Assembly: GCF_001513955.1 (NCBI RefSeq)
Contig: NZ_KQ948147.1
Span: 568,532 to 632,531, forward strand
From: Streptomyces pseudovenezuelae
GTDB lineage: Bacteria > Actinomycetota > Actinomycetes > Streptomycetales > Streptomycetaceae
Direction of reading: 5' to 3'
Length of the DNA: 64,000 nucleotides
Position 1 is the first letter of the stretch. The number at the start of each line of letters is the position of its first letter. Both the position numbers and the translations under genes were made by a program. The notes beneath the pieces are model-generated. The model was not told the origin of the DNA and searched no databases. It was given only the letters and a program-made list of their open reading frames with translations. Below are positions 53,646-61,910 of the stretch, piece after piece.

Positions 53646-54857
53646 ATGTCAATGTCGAAAGGGTCGAACGCGCCGGTGCCCACGACGGCACTGCGCGTCG
53701 AATTGGGCTGGCGCTCCGGGCCGGGGGTCCCCGACGCGGATGCCTCGGCTCTGCTGCTCGTCGGCGGAAAGGTCCGTTCCGACGCCGACTTCGTCTTCTA
53801 CAACCAGCCGCAGCACTCCTCCGGAGCCGTCCGCCACGAGGGCAAACGGACCGACGGCGGCCGGGTGACCGACACGCTGCTCGTCGATCTCGCGCGCGTG
53901 GAGCCCTCGGTGGAGACCGTCGTGCTCGCCGCTTCCGCGGACGGCGGGACCTTCGCCGGCATTCCGGATCTTTACATCGAGGTGCGCGATGCGGCGCAGG
54001 GAACCGTGGCGGCGCGGTTCGACAGTACGGGCGCGACCGTAGAAACCGCTTTCGTGCTCGGGGAGTTCTATCGCCGTCAGGGCGCCTGGAAATTCCGTGC
54101 CGTCGGACAGGGCTACGACAGCGGACTGGAAGGTCTGGCAACGGACTTCGGCATCACCGTGGACGAGCCCCAGCAGGCGCCACCGGTGGCACCACCACCC
54201 ACCCCCGCCGCGCCACCGGTCCGCCTTTCCAAAGTCACGCTGGCCAAGGCCGCTCCCTCCGTCTCCCTCGCCAAACAGGGCGGCACCTCGGGCGCGATGC
54301 GCGTGAACCTCAACTGGCAGGTGCGCAAACAGTTCTCGGGCTGGGGCAGCAAGCGCGGCCGCGCGGTGGCCATGCACGCCGACCTCGACCTCGACCTGTG
54401 CGCCCTGTACGAGCTCGCCGACGGCCGCAAGGGGGTCGTCCAGGCGCTGGGCAACGCCTACGGAGCCCTGCACCAGCCGCCGTACATCCACCTCGACGGC
54501 GACGACCGCACCGGTGCCGTGGTGAGCGGCGAGAACCTCACCGTCAACCTCGACCACCAGCGGGACTTCCGGCGCATCCTCGTCTTCGTGACCATCTACG
54601 AGGGCGCGCGCTCCTTCGCCGACCTGCACGCCACGGTCACCCTCCAGCCGCAGTACGGCGCCCCGATCGACTTCTCCCTCGACGAGTGCACGGTGCCCTC
54701 GACGGTGTGCGCGCTGGCCCTGATCACCAACACCGGGGACGACCTGGTCGTCCAGCGCGAGGCCCGCTATCTGGTGCCCGACCGGGGGGTGAGCCCGCAG
54801 CGGACGGTGGACCAGGTCTACGGCTGGGGCATGAACTGGACACCGGGCCGCAAATGA
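53646..54857 (+). CDS. TerD-family protein with two TerD/TerA-like domains
   Basis: The first domain (about residues 15-175) has TerD landmarks ALLLVGGKVRSDADFVFYNQ and SVETVVLAASADG with acidic calcium-binding-type residues. A Pro-rich linker QQAPPVAPPPTPAAPPV joins a second domain with HADLDLDLCALYELADGRKG and HLDGDDRTG, where the Asp-rich loops again suggest calcium. TerD proteins are linked to tellurite resistance, phage defence and stress. The ATG at 53646 is preceded by GGGGG five bases upstream; an ATG at 53634 is an alternative. No TerB/TerC genes are adjacent. Confidence 0.85.
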   Translation: MSMSKGSNAPVPTTALRVELGWRSGPGVPDADASALLLVGGKVRSDADFVFYNQPQHSSGAVRHEGKRTDGGRVTDTLLVDLARVEPSVETVVLAASADGGTFAGIPDLYIEVRDAAQGTVAARFDSTGATVETAFVLGEFYRRQGAWKFRAVGQGYDSGLEGLATDFGITVDEPQQAPPVAPPPTPAAPPVRLSKVTLAKAAPSVSLAKQGGTSGAMRVNLNWQVRKQFSGWGSKRGRAVAMHADLDLDLCALYELADGRKGVVQALGNAYGALHQPPYIHLDGDDRTGAVVSGENLTVNLDHQRDFRRILVFVTIYEGARSFADLHATVTLQPQYGAPIDFSLDECTVPSTVCALALITNTGDDLVVQREARYLVPDRGVSPQRTVDQVYGWGMNWTPGRK

Positions 54858-54861
54858 GGCC

Positions 54862-56040
54862 TCACCGCTCCTCGCCGACGACGGCGTCCGGGCGCGCGTA
54901 GGTGCGGCCCTTCCAGGCCGCGCCGCGCCCCCGGTAGTGCTGCACCGCCGAGTCGACCGTCATCAGGAGATAGAGGAACGCGGTGAACGGCAGCAGGGGA
55001 GCGAGCCACAGCGGCTGCCGGTAGTAGCGCAGCATCGGGACGTACGTCCCGGTCATGACGAGCCACGCGAGAGCACCGGGCACCACGGTCGCCGCGCTCC
55101 CCGTCGCCAGGCCCGTGACGACGGCGACCGGCGGCACCAGGTAGACCAGCGCCAGCCCCAGGACCGTTCCGCACAGCACCAGGGGGTTGTGGCGCAGTTG
55201 GGCGTAGGCGCTGCGCGACACCATCCGCCACAGGTCGTGCAGCCGGGGATAGGGGCGCACGCTGTCCACCCGTTCGGCCAGGCCCAGCCAGATGTGGCCG
55301 CCGGCACCTTTCACGGCCCGCGCGAGGGCCACGTCGTCGATGACGGCGTGCCGGATGGCGTCCGGGATCCGCGCCCGCTCGGCGGTCTCGGCGCGCAGCA
55401 GGACACAGCCGCCCGCCGCGGCCGCGGTCCGCGCGCCCTTCCTGCCGATCCGGCGGAACGGATACAGCTGCGCGAAGAAGTAGACGAACGCCGGCACCAC
55501 GAGCCGCTCCCACAGGCTCTCCACCCGCAGCCGGGCCATCTGCGAGACGACGTCGAAGCCCCCGGCGTGCGCGGCGGCGACCAGCCGCCGCAGACTGTCC
55601 GGCTCGTGGGCGATGTCGGCGTCCGTCAGCAGCAGGTACTCGGGACCACGCGCGCGTGCCAGGCCGATGCCGTGCCGCACGGCCCACAGCTTGCCCGTCC
55701 ACCCCGGTGGCGGCTCACCCGGGGAGGACACGGTCAGCGGCAGCCCGCCGGACCGGCCCGCCAGGTCGCGTGCCAGCTCCCCGGTGCCGTCCGTGCTGCC
55801 GTCGTCGACGAGGAAGACCTCCGCCCGCCCCGGATAGTCCTGGGCCAGGAGCGAGGGCAGGCTCGCGGGCAGCACCTCGGCCTCGTCGCGGGCCGGCACC
55901 ACCACGGCCACGAACGGCCAGATCCCCGGATCCCGCTCCGGCGGGAGTCTCACATCCGTGCGCCAGAAGAACCCCTGGCAGAGCAGCAGCCACAGCCAGG
56001 CGGCGAGTGATACGGCGGCGGTCCACGCGATGGCGCTCAC
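54862..56040 (-). CDS. Family 2 glycosyltransferase, HpnB-like
   Basis: The 392-aa enzyme has an N-terminal TM anchor, a GT-A core with VVVPARDEAEVLPASLPSLL, VDDGSTDGTGELAR and the metal-binding LLTDADIAHEP. Three to four C-terminal TMs follow. Its arrangement is close to HpnB, a glycosyltransferase associated with hopanoid loci. No squalene-hopene genes are in the window, so a role in hopanoid biosynthesis is unproved. GTG at 56040 gives the family-like N-terminus MSAIAWTAA. It converges with the TerD-family gene, leaving four bases between the stops. Confidence 0.85.
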   Translation of the reverse strand: MSAIAWTAAVSLAAWLWLLLCQGFFWRTDVRLPPERDPGIWPFVAVVVPARDEAEVLPASLPSLLAQDYPGRAEVFLVDDGSTDGTGELARDLAGRSGGLPLTVSSPGEPPPGWTGKLWAVRHGIGLARARGPEYLLLTDADIAHEPDSLRRLVAAAHAGGFDVVSQMARLRVESLWERLVVPAFVYFFAQLYPFRRIGRKGARTAAAAGGCVLLRAETAERARIPDAIRHAVIDDVALARAVKGAGGHIWLGLAERVDSVRPYPRLHDLWRMVSRSAYAQLRHNPLVLCGTVLGLALVYLVPPVAVVTGLATGSAATVVPGALAWLVMTGTYVPMLRYYRQPLWLAPLLPFTAFLYLLMTVDSAVQHYRGRGAAWKGRTYARPDAVVGEER

Positions 56041-56085
56041 GCGCGCAGTCTGCCCCACGGAACGGGCCCCCAAGGGCTCATCGTC

Positions 56086-56091
56086 TATCGT
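56086..56091 (+). promoter_or_regulatory. Candidate -10 box, leaderless racemase-like gene
   Basis: TATCGT lies six bases before the GTG at 56098, fitting TANNNT spacing for leaderless transcription. Confidence 0.5.
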
Positions 56092-56097
56092 GGCCGG

Positions 56098-56886
56098 GTG
56101 AAGATCGCGCTCTTGGACTCCGGAATCGGTCTGCTGGCGGCCACCGCCGCGGTACGGCGACTGCGCCCCGACGCCGATCTCGTGCTCTCTCTCGACCCCG
56201 ATGGCATGCCGTGGGGCCCCCGGACCCCGGACGACATCATCGGGCGCGCGCTCACTCTCGCCGAGGCCGCCGCCGCCCATGGCCCCGAGGCCCTGATCAT
56301 CGGCTGCAACACCGCCACCGTGCACGCCCTGACCGCCCTGCGCGCCCGTCTGGAGCCGGAGCTGCCGGTCATCGGCACCGTGCCCGCGATCAAGCCCGCG
56401 GCGTCCGGCGGCGGCCCCTTCGCCATCTGGGCGACGCCCGCCACCACCGGCAGCCCCTACCAGCGCGGACTTCTCCGGGAGTTCGCCGACGGGGTGCCGG
56501 CCACCGAGGTGCCCTGCCACGGCCTCGCCGAGGCGGTGGAGCACGCCGACGAGGCCGCCATCGACGCCGCCGTCGCCGCGGCCGCCGCCCTGACGCCGGA
56601 GGACGTGACGACCGTCGTCCTGGGCTGCACCCACTACGAACTGGTCGCCGAGCGCATCCGGGCCGCTGTGCAGCGCCCCGGCCGCCCGCCGCTCGTCCTG
56701 CACGGCTCCGCCGGAGCGGTCGCCGCCCAGGCCCTGCGCCGGATCGGCGAGCAGCCCGCGCCCGAGGCCGCGGCCACCGGCACCCTCACCGTGCTGCTGA
56801 GCGGACGCGAGGGCGCCGCCCTGCCCGCTCCCGCCCTCGCCTACGCGGAGGGCCGGCTCCTTCGGGCGGCCACCCCCGCCCGCTGA
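56098..56886 (+). CDS. Glutamate racemase-like protein (Asp/Glu racemase family)
   Basis: The 262-aa protein has both catalytic cysteines of the glutamate racemase fold, in IIGCNTATV and VLGCTHYEL. The substrate loop near the start reads DSGIGLLAA, where MurI normally has DSGVGGLS, so one Gly is replaced. It may supply D-glutamate for peptidoglycan or act on another amino acid. The neighbouring genes are not cell-wall genes. A TATCGT box predicts a leaderless mRNA. Confidence 0.8.
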   Translation: MKIALLDSGIGLLAATAAVRRLRPDADLVLSLDPDGMPWGPRTPDDIIGRALTLAEAAAAHGPEALIIGCNTATVHALTALRARLEPELPVIGTVPAIKPAASGGGPFAIWATPATTGSPYQRGLLREFADGVPATEVPCHGLAEAVEHADEAAIDAAVAAAAALTPEDVTTVVLGCTHYELVAERIRAAVQRPGRPPLVLHGSAGAVAAQALRRIGEQPAPEAAATGTLTVLLSGREGAALPAPALAYAEGRLLRAATPAR

Positions 56887-56963
56887 CCGCCGCGGACGGC
56901 CGGAAAACCCCTGCCCGGACCAGTCACGCTGCGCGACGAGGTACCCGCACGGCGAAACCTGAG

Positions 56964-56969
56964 TAACCT
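56964..56969 (+). promoter_or_regulatory. Candidate -10 box, leaderless PH-domain gene
   Basis: TAACCT ends seven bases before the ATG at 56977 with no Shine-Dalgarno sequence between. Confidence 0.55.
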
Positions 56970-56976
56970 CATAGGC

Positions 56977-57525
56977 ATGAGGGACCACCCCCACGGCGAG
57001 CACTCCTCGCACCACACCGATGTCTGGACCGGCCGCGCCTCCAACCGGATCCAGTGGCTGCTGGCGCTCGGGGGCGCCGCGATCGTGGCGCTCGGCGTCG
57101 AGCTGGCGGTCGACTCGGCGTGGACCTCCGGCGTCGCCCCGCTGGTCATGTCCGTGGTCGGCTGCATCGCGGCCGGACTGCTGGTCCTCTTCCTCACGCT
57201 CGCCTTCGTCCATGTCGCCCTCAAGGTCGACATGGACTCCCTGGAGGTGCGCTGCGGCCACATCGGTGTGCCGCGCCGCCGCATCCCGCTGGCCCATGTC
57301 GCGGGAGCCGAGTTCGTCCCGCACGTCACCCCGCGTCAGTGGGGCGGCTGGGGCTATCGCTGGCGCCCCGAGAAGGGCACCGCCGTCGTCGTACGCCGTG
57401 GCGAGGGCGTGGTCCTCCAGCTGTGGGACGGCCACACCTTCACGGTCACCGTGGACGACGCGGAGGCCGCCGTACGCATCATCCGTGACCGGCTGCGGCC
57501 CGGGGCCGCGGGTCCGCGGCGCTGA
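56977..57525 (+). CDS. Membrane-anchored PH-domain protein
   Basis: The 182-aa protein has a His-rich N-terminus, two TM segments (WLLALGGAAIVALGVEL and VMSVVGCIAAGLLVLFLTL) and a C-terminal bacterial PH domain with DSLEVRCGHIGVPRRRIPL and GTAVVVRRGEGVVLQLWDG. Such proteins are frequent in streptomycetes, function unknown. TAACCT before ATG predicts a leaderless mRNA. It converges with the O-antigen ligase-like gene. Confidence 0.85.
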   Translation: MRDHPHGEHSSHHTDVWTGRASNRIQWLLALGGAAIVALGVELAVDSAWTSGVAPLVMSVVGCIAAGLLVLFLTLAFVHVALKVDMDSLEVRCGHIGVPRRRIPLAHVAGAEFVPHVTPRQWGGWGYRWRPEKGTAVVVRRGEGVVLQLWDGHTFTVTVDDAEAAVRIIRDRLRPGAAGPRR

Positions 57526-57540
57526 GACCGGGCCGACCGG

Positions 57541-58599
57541 TCACGTCCGGACCGGTTCGTCGGCGAGCGGGTGGGCCGTCGCCAGGCCCGCCAGGAGACC
57601 GACGCCCACCGACACCATGGTGAAGCTCAGCGCGTTGCCGACCGCGGCGATCGCCGCCAGCGCCGTCAGGGCCGCGCCCGCGGTGAGGACGACCGGAGTG
57701 GGGCGGGGCGAGCGCCACAGGGCGTACAGCAGCCAGCAGAAGGCCGCGGCCAGCAGCAGCACTCCGATCACCCCCTGCTCGGCGGCCATCTGAAGCGGTG
57801 CCGAGTGCGGTCTGCCGTCGGGCAGCAGGGACTGGGCCGCCGTCGTGCTGAGCTCCCCGAAGCGGCCCGGACCCACACCGAGGGCGGTGTCCTCCCGGGC
57901 CAGGTGGAGGGCGTCGTGCCACAGGTCGATCCGGTGCGGTGTGAGCCGGCCGCGCAGCGACTCGGTGAGCCCGTCCGGGACCGCGTTCCCGGCGACCGCC
58001 CAGGTCAGGCCGGTCGCCGCGGTCGCGGCGAGGGCGAGAACGGCGATACCGGGGCCGCGGTGGCGCGTCCGGCCCGCGGCGAGCGAGTACAGCAGCACCG
58101 CGGCACAGGTGAACAGCCCGGACACCGAGTCCAGGACGGCCGCGAGCACCGCGATGCCGGCGGCCAGCAGCCGCAGCAGAACGCGCAGCGGGGGAGAGGC
58201 GGTGGCCCAGGCGGCGCAGCACGCGGCCCCGGTGGCGAGCGTCAGCAGGGCGGCGGTGGCGCCCGCGTGACCCAGGGGACCGACGATCTCCGGCCCCGGT
58301 GTGAGACGGGGGAGCCCGGCTGCCAGGCACACTCCGGTCAGCGCGGCGGCGCACGGAGCGGCGACCGGCAGAAGCGCCCCCGAGATCCGGCCGGCCGCGT
58401 ATCCCGCGGCGACGGCCAGCAGGGCGAGCAGCACGCCCTCCGGACGGCCGTCGTGCGCGGCCGCGGTGATCAGCGACCAGGCCGCACAGGCGCCGAGCAC
58501 CAGCACACCCACTACGTCAGAAACGTTTCGTCTGTCGCCGTCCTCCTCGGAACCGGCCACAGACGTGATCCCCGTGGAACCCACCCCGCCCCCCGACAC
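57541..58599 (-). CDS. O-antigen ligase/polymerase-like membrane protein
   Basis: The 352-aa product has about ten hydrophobic segments and a Wzy/WaaL-type periplasmic loop with HRIDLWHDALHLAREDTALGVGPGRFG and HSAPLQMAAEQGVIGVLL. The conserved RxxxW and G-PGRF features suggest glycan polymerisation or transfer on the outer face of the membrane. The start is uncertain: GTG 58599 and GTG 58584 both fit, with GGGGGA before the first. It may act in surface-polysaccharide or teichoic-acid assembly with the nearby glycosyltransferase, but these genes are not in one operon. Confidence 0.75.
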   Translation of the reverse strand: MSGGGVGSTGITSVAGSEEDGDRRNVSDVVGVLVLGACAAWSLITAAAHDGRPEGVLLALLAVAAGYAAGRISGALLPVAAPCAAALTGVCLAAGLPRLTPGPEIVGPLGHAGATAALLTLATGAACCAAWATASPPLRVLLRLLAAGIAVLAAVLDSVSGLFTCAAVLLYSLAAGRTRHRGPGIAVLALAATAATGLTWAVAGNAVPDGLTESLRGRLTPHRIDLWHDALHLAREDTALGVGPGRFGELSTTAAQSLLPDGRPHSAPLQMAAEQGVIGVLLLAAAFCWLLYALWRSPRPTPVVLTAGAALTALAAIAAVGNALSFTMVSVGVGLLAGLATAHPLADEPVRT

Positions 58600-58786
58600 C
58601 CCGGTCCCCCGACCTGTGGCCCCCGCCGCCCGGACGCCGGCGGCCCGTACGACAGGGACTCCGGCACACCGTAACGGCTGATGGGCGATTTGTGGACGAG
58701 TTGTGCGGGATCTTCCCGGCACGGACCCGTGGGCGGCGTCACGCCCACCGGGCGGACCGCGCTGTGGACGCCGAGGTCAACCGCCG

Positions 58787-58792
58787 TACACT
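58787..58792 (+). promoter_or_regulatory. Candidate -10 box, leaderless lnt
   Basis: TACACT lies six bases before the GTG at 58799, and TGGACG is 17 bases upstream as a weak -35. Together they predict a leaderless lnt transcript. Confidence 0.55.
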
Positions 58793-58798
58793 CCCGGA

Positions 58799-60412
58799 GT
58801 GACCGTCACCGCAACTTCCGTGGACGAGTCGGACCGGCTGGAACCGCAGCCCGCGCCCGCCTCCCGCTGGGCCGTCCGGCTCCGCCGTCTCGTCCCGGCC
58901 GCCGCCGCCGCGCTCTCCGGGGTGCTGCTGTACGTCAGTTTCCCGCCACGCACCCTGTGGTGGCTGGCCCTGCCCGCCTTCGCCGTCTTCGGCTGGGTGC
59001 TGCGCGGCCGTGGCTGGAAGGCGGCTTTCGGTCTCGGCTACCTCTTCGGCCTGGGCTTTCTGCTGCCGCTGCTGGTGTGGACCGGCGTCGAGGTCGGCCC
59101 CGGGCCCTGGCTGGCCCTGGTGGCGATCGAGGCGATCTTCGTCGCGCTGGTCGGCGTGGGCGTCGCCGCCGTCTCCAAGCTGCCCGGCTCGCCGGTGTGG
59201 GCGGCCGCGGTGTGGATCGCGGGAGAAGCGGCACGCGCGCGTGCTCCGTTCCACGGCTTCCCCTGGGGCAAGATCGCGTTCGGGCAGGCCGACGGCGTCT
59301 TCCTGCCGCTCGCCGCGGTGGGCGGCACGCCCGTCCTGGGCTTCGCCGTCGTCCTGTGCGGTTTCGGCCTCCACGAGATCGTGCGGCTGCTCGTCGAGCG
59401 GCGGGGCACCGGTGCCGTACGGCGTCCGGCCGCGGCCGTCGCCCTGCTGAGCGTGGCCGTGCCGGTGGCGGGCGCGCTCGGGGCTCGGACGCTGGTGACC
59501 GACAAGGCCGAGAACGGCACCGTGACCGTCGCCGCGATCCAAGGCAACGTCCCGCGCGCGGGCCTGGAGTTCAACGCCCAGCGGCGGGCCGTGCTCGACT
59601 ACCATGCGCGCGAGACCGAGCGGCTGGCCGCCGAGGTGAAGGCCGGCAAGGCCGACAAGCCCGACATCGTGCTGTGGCCGGAGAACTCCTCCGACGTCGA
59701 CCCCTTCGCCGACGCGACCGCTGCCGCGGTCATCGAACAGGCGGCCAAGGCCATCGACGCGCCGATCTCCGTCGGCGGTGTCGTCGAGCGGGACGGCAAG
59801 CTCTACAACGAGCAGATTCTGTGGGACCCGGTCAAGGGCCCCACCGACACCTACGACAAGCGGCAGATCCAGCCGTTCGGTGAGTACCTTCCGCTGCGTT
59901 CCCTCGTCGGCGCGATCAACAAGAACTGGACCTCCATGGTCCGCCAGGACTTCAGCCGCGGCAGCAAGCCGGGCGTCTTCCGGATGGCCAACGCCAAGGT
60001 AGGCCTGGTCACCTGCTACGAGGCCGCGTTCGACTGGGCCGTGCGCTCCGAGGTGACCGACGGGGCGCAGCTGATCTCCGTGCCGAGCAACAACGCGACC
60101 TTCGACCGCAGCGAGATGACCTACCAGCAACTCGCGATGTCCCGGGTGCGCGCCGTGGAGCACAGCCGGACCGTCACCGTCCCGGTGACCAGCGGCGTCA
60201 GCGCGATCATCATGCCGGACGGGCGGATCACCCAGAAGACCGGCATGTTCGTGGCCGACTCGCTGGTGCAGAAGGTTCCGCTGAGGTCGACCGAGACCCC
60301 GGCGACCCGGCTCGGCATCCTGCCCGAGATGGCTCTGGTGCTGGTCGCCGCGGGCGGACTCGGCTGGGCGGTCGGCGCCGGAGTGCGCAGGCGTCGCGCC
60401 GAGGACGCTTGA
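58799..60412 (+). CDS. lnt: Apolipoprotein N-acyltransferase
   Basis: The 537-aa protein has a multi-TM N-terminal half and a nitrilase-type catalytic domain. Catalytic residues are visible as Glu in VLWPENSS, Lys in TYDKRQIQPFGEYLPLR and Cys in GLVTCYEAAF. Lnt transfers a third acyl chain to the N-terminal Cys of lipoproteins on the outer face of the cytoplasmic membrane. The GTG start is six bases after TACACT with no ribosome site, suggesting a leaderless mRNA. It may modify the sugar-binding lipoprotein encoded in this window. Confidence 0.93.
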   Translation: MTVTATSVDESDRLEPQPAPASRWAVRLRRLVPAAAAALSGVLLYVSFPPRTLWWLALPAFAVFGWVLRGRGWKAAFGLGYLFGLGFLLPLLVWTGVEVGPGPWLALVAIEAIFVALVGVGVAAVSKLPGSPVWAAAVWIAGEAARARAPFHGFPWGKIAFGQADGVFLPLAAVGGTPVLGFAVVLCGFGLHEIVRLLVERRGTGAVRRPAAAVALLSVAVPVAGALGARTLVTDKAENGTVTVAAIQGNVPRAGLEFNAQRRAVLDYHARETERLAAEVKAGKADKPDIVLWPENSSDVDPFADATAAAVIEQAAKAIDAPISVGGVVERDGKLYNEQILWDPVKGPTDTYDKRQIQPFGEYLPLRSLVGAINKNWTSMVRQDFSRGSKPGVFRMANAKVGLVTCYEAAFDWAVRSEVTDGAQLISVPSNNATFDRSEMTYQQLAMSRVRAVEHSRTVTVPVTSGVSAIIMPDGRITQKTGMFVADSLVQKVPLRSTETPATRLGILPEMALVLVAAGGLGWAVGAGVRRRRAEDA

Positions 60413-60499
60413 GGCGCACGGAGGCCGTAGAGGCCGGAAGATCACTCGGGTCGTCCGGCAAGATCGCTTGGGCTCGCTCGGAGCCGTGAGGGCGGCCGT

Positions 60500-60505
60500 T
60501 AGGGT
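60500..60505 (+). promoter_or_regulatory. Candidate -10 box, leaderless NUDIX gene
   Basis: TAGGGT ends six bases before the ATG at 60512 and fits the same leaderless pattern as several neighbours. Confidence 0.55.
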
Positions 60506-60511
60506 CGAGGC

Positions 60512-60991
60512 ATGGCTACTCCTGACTTCATCCGCACCCTGCGGCGTTCCATCGGCCACGACCTCCTCTGGCTCCCCGGCGTCAGCGCGATCGTCTTCGA
60601 CGACGAGGGCAGAGTGCTGCTCAACCGCCGCTCGGACAACGGCAAGTGGTCGCTGATCGGCGGCATCCCGGAACCGGGGGAGCAGCCCGCGGCCTGCGCG
60701 GTGCGGGAGGTCGAGGAGGAGACGGGCGTGCGCTGCGTCGTCGAGCGGGTCCTGGTGGTCCAGGCGCTCAGGCCCGTGACCTACGACAACGGCGACACCT
60801 GCCAGTACATGGACATCGCATTCCGCTGCCGGGCAGTCGGCGGCGAGGCCCGGGTCAACGACGACGAGTCCCTTGAGGTCGGGTGGTTCGCCGTGGACGC
60901 CCTGCCGGAGCTGAACGAGTTCGGGCTGCTGCGGATCAAGCAGGCGCTGATGGAGGCACCCACATGGTTCGACCCCACGAGTTCTGAGTGA
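60512..60991 (+). CDS. NUDIX hydrolase
   Basis: The 159-aa protein has the intact Nudix box GGIPEPGEQPAACAVREVEEETGV (shown here as the core GX5EX7REUXEEXGU pattern) and a preceding strand SAIVFDDEGRVLLNRRSDNGKW. It probably hydrolyses an oxidised or modified nucleoside diphosphate, or another pyrophosphate compound. Unlike the NUDIX protein at 31573-32295, its box is complete. TAGGGT before ATG suggests leaderless transcription. A 16-bp palindrome lies between its stop and the next gene. Confidence 0.9.
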   Translation: MATPDFIRTLRRSIGHDLLWLPGVSAIVFDDEGRVLLNRRSDNGKWSLIGGIPEPGEQPAACAVREVEEETGVRCVVERVLVVQALRPVTYDNGDTCQYMDIAFRCRAVGGEARVNDDESLEVGWFAVDALPELNEFGLLRIKQALMEAPTWFDPTSSE

Positions 60992-61002
60992 AGTATGGGC
61001 TG

Positions 61003-61018
61003 TGACCACATGTGGTCA
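61003..61018. promoter_or_regulatory. Perfect 16-bp palindrome, candidate operator of the SDR gene
   Basis: TGACCACATGTGGTCA is a perfect palindrome 15 bases upstream of the -10 box TAGGGT. It overlaps the expected -35 position of the 3-hydroxybutyrate dehydrogenase-like gene and is well placed for a repressor or activator dimer. Confidence 0.75.
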
Positions 61019-61033
61019 GGGCCGGGCGCTGCC

Positions 61034-61039
61034 TAGGGT
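61034..61039 (+). promoter_or_regulatory. Candidate -10 box, leaderless SDR gene
   Basis: TAGGGT is six bases before the ATG at 61046, with the 16-bp palindrome just upstream. Confidence 0.6.
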
Positions 61040-61045
61040 CGGAAC

Positions 61046-61846
61046 ATGACCAGCAGCAGCGCCCTCCCGGGCCCCCACGCCCCCACCCTCGACCTCGGCG
61101 GCCGCACCGCCCTCGTCACCGGCGCCGCCGGTGGCATCGGGGGTGCCTGTGCGCTGCGGCTCGCGGCGGCCGGGGCCAAGGTGAGAGCGGTCGACCGGGA
61201 CGCGGCCGGCCTGGCGGCGCTCGCCGAGCGGGCCGCGGGGCTGGCGGGCACTCTCGAACCGCAGGTCCTCGACCTCACCGACCTGGACGCCGCCGAGCAC
61301 GTCGCCGCGGGTACCGACGTCCTCGTCAACAACGCCGGCATCCAACTGGTGCGCCCCATCGAGGAGTTCCCGCCCGAGGTGTTCCACACGGTGCTCACCG
61401 TGATGCTGGAGGCCCCGTTCCGTCTCATCCGCGGCGCCCTGCCGCACATGTACGGGCAGGGCTGGGGACGGATCGTCAACGTGTCCTCGGTGCACGGTCT
61501 GCGTGCCTCGGCCTACAAGGCCGCCTATGTGGCCGCCAAACACGGCCTGGAAGGTCTGTCCAAGACCGCCGCCCTCGAAGGCGCCCCCCACGGCGTGACC
61601 TCGAACTGTGTGAACCCCGCCTATGTGCGCACCCCCCTGGTCGAGCGGCAGATCACCGACCAGGCCCGGGCGCACGGCATCCCCGAGGAGCGGGTGGTGT
61701 CCGAGGTGCTGCTCCAGGACAGCGCGCTCAAGCGGCTCATCGAGCCGGAGGAGGTCGCCGAGGCGGTGGCCTACCTGTGCGGCCCGCAGGCGTCCTTCGT
61801 CACCGGCACGTCGCTCGTCCTCGACGGCGGCTGGACCGCGCACTGA
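61046..61846 (+). CDS. 3-hydroxybutyrate dehydrogenase-like short-chain dehydrogenase
   Basis: The 266-aa protein has the SDR cofactor motif ALVTGAAGGIGGACALRL and the active-site Ser and Tyr/Lys in NVSSVHGLRASAYKAAYVAAK (two blocks, YVAAK the catalytic element). Its LVNNAGIQ and C-terminal FVTGTSLVLDGGWTAH are typical. Sequence and length suggest interconversion of 3-hydroxybutyrate and acetoacetate, but other hydroxyacyl substrates are possible. It has a leaderless-type promoter with a perfect palindrome. The next gene encodes a large GAF/PucR-type regulator that may control it. Confidence 0.87.
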   Translation: MTSSSALPGPHAPTLDLGGRTALVTGAAGGIGGACALRLAAAGAKVRAVDRDAAGLAALAERAAGLAGTLEPQVLDLTDLDAAEHVAAGTDVLVNNAGIQLVRPIEEFPPEVFHTVLTVMLEAPFRLIRGALPHMYGQGWGRIVNVSSVHGLRASAYKAAYVAAKHGLEGLSKTAALEGAPHGVTSNCVNPAYVRTPLVERQITDQARAHGIPEERVVSEVLLQDSALKRLIEPEEVAEAVAYLCGPQASFVTGTSLVLDGGWTAH

Positions 61847-61910
61847 CCGGCAGCCGCCCGCATGCCGACCCGCCCGGAGTTTTCCACAGGCCTGACGGGG
61901 TGAGCGTGCG

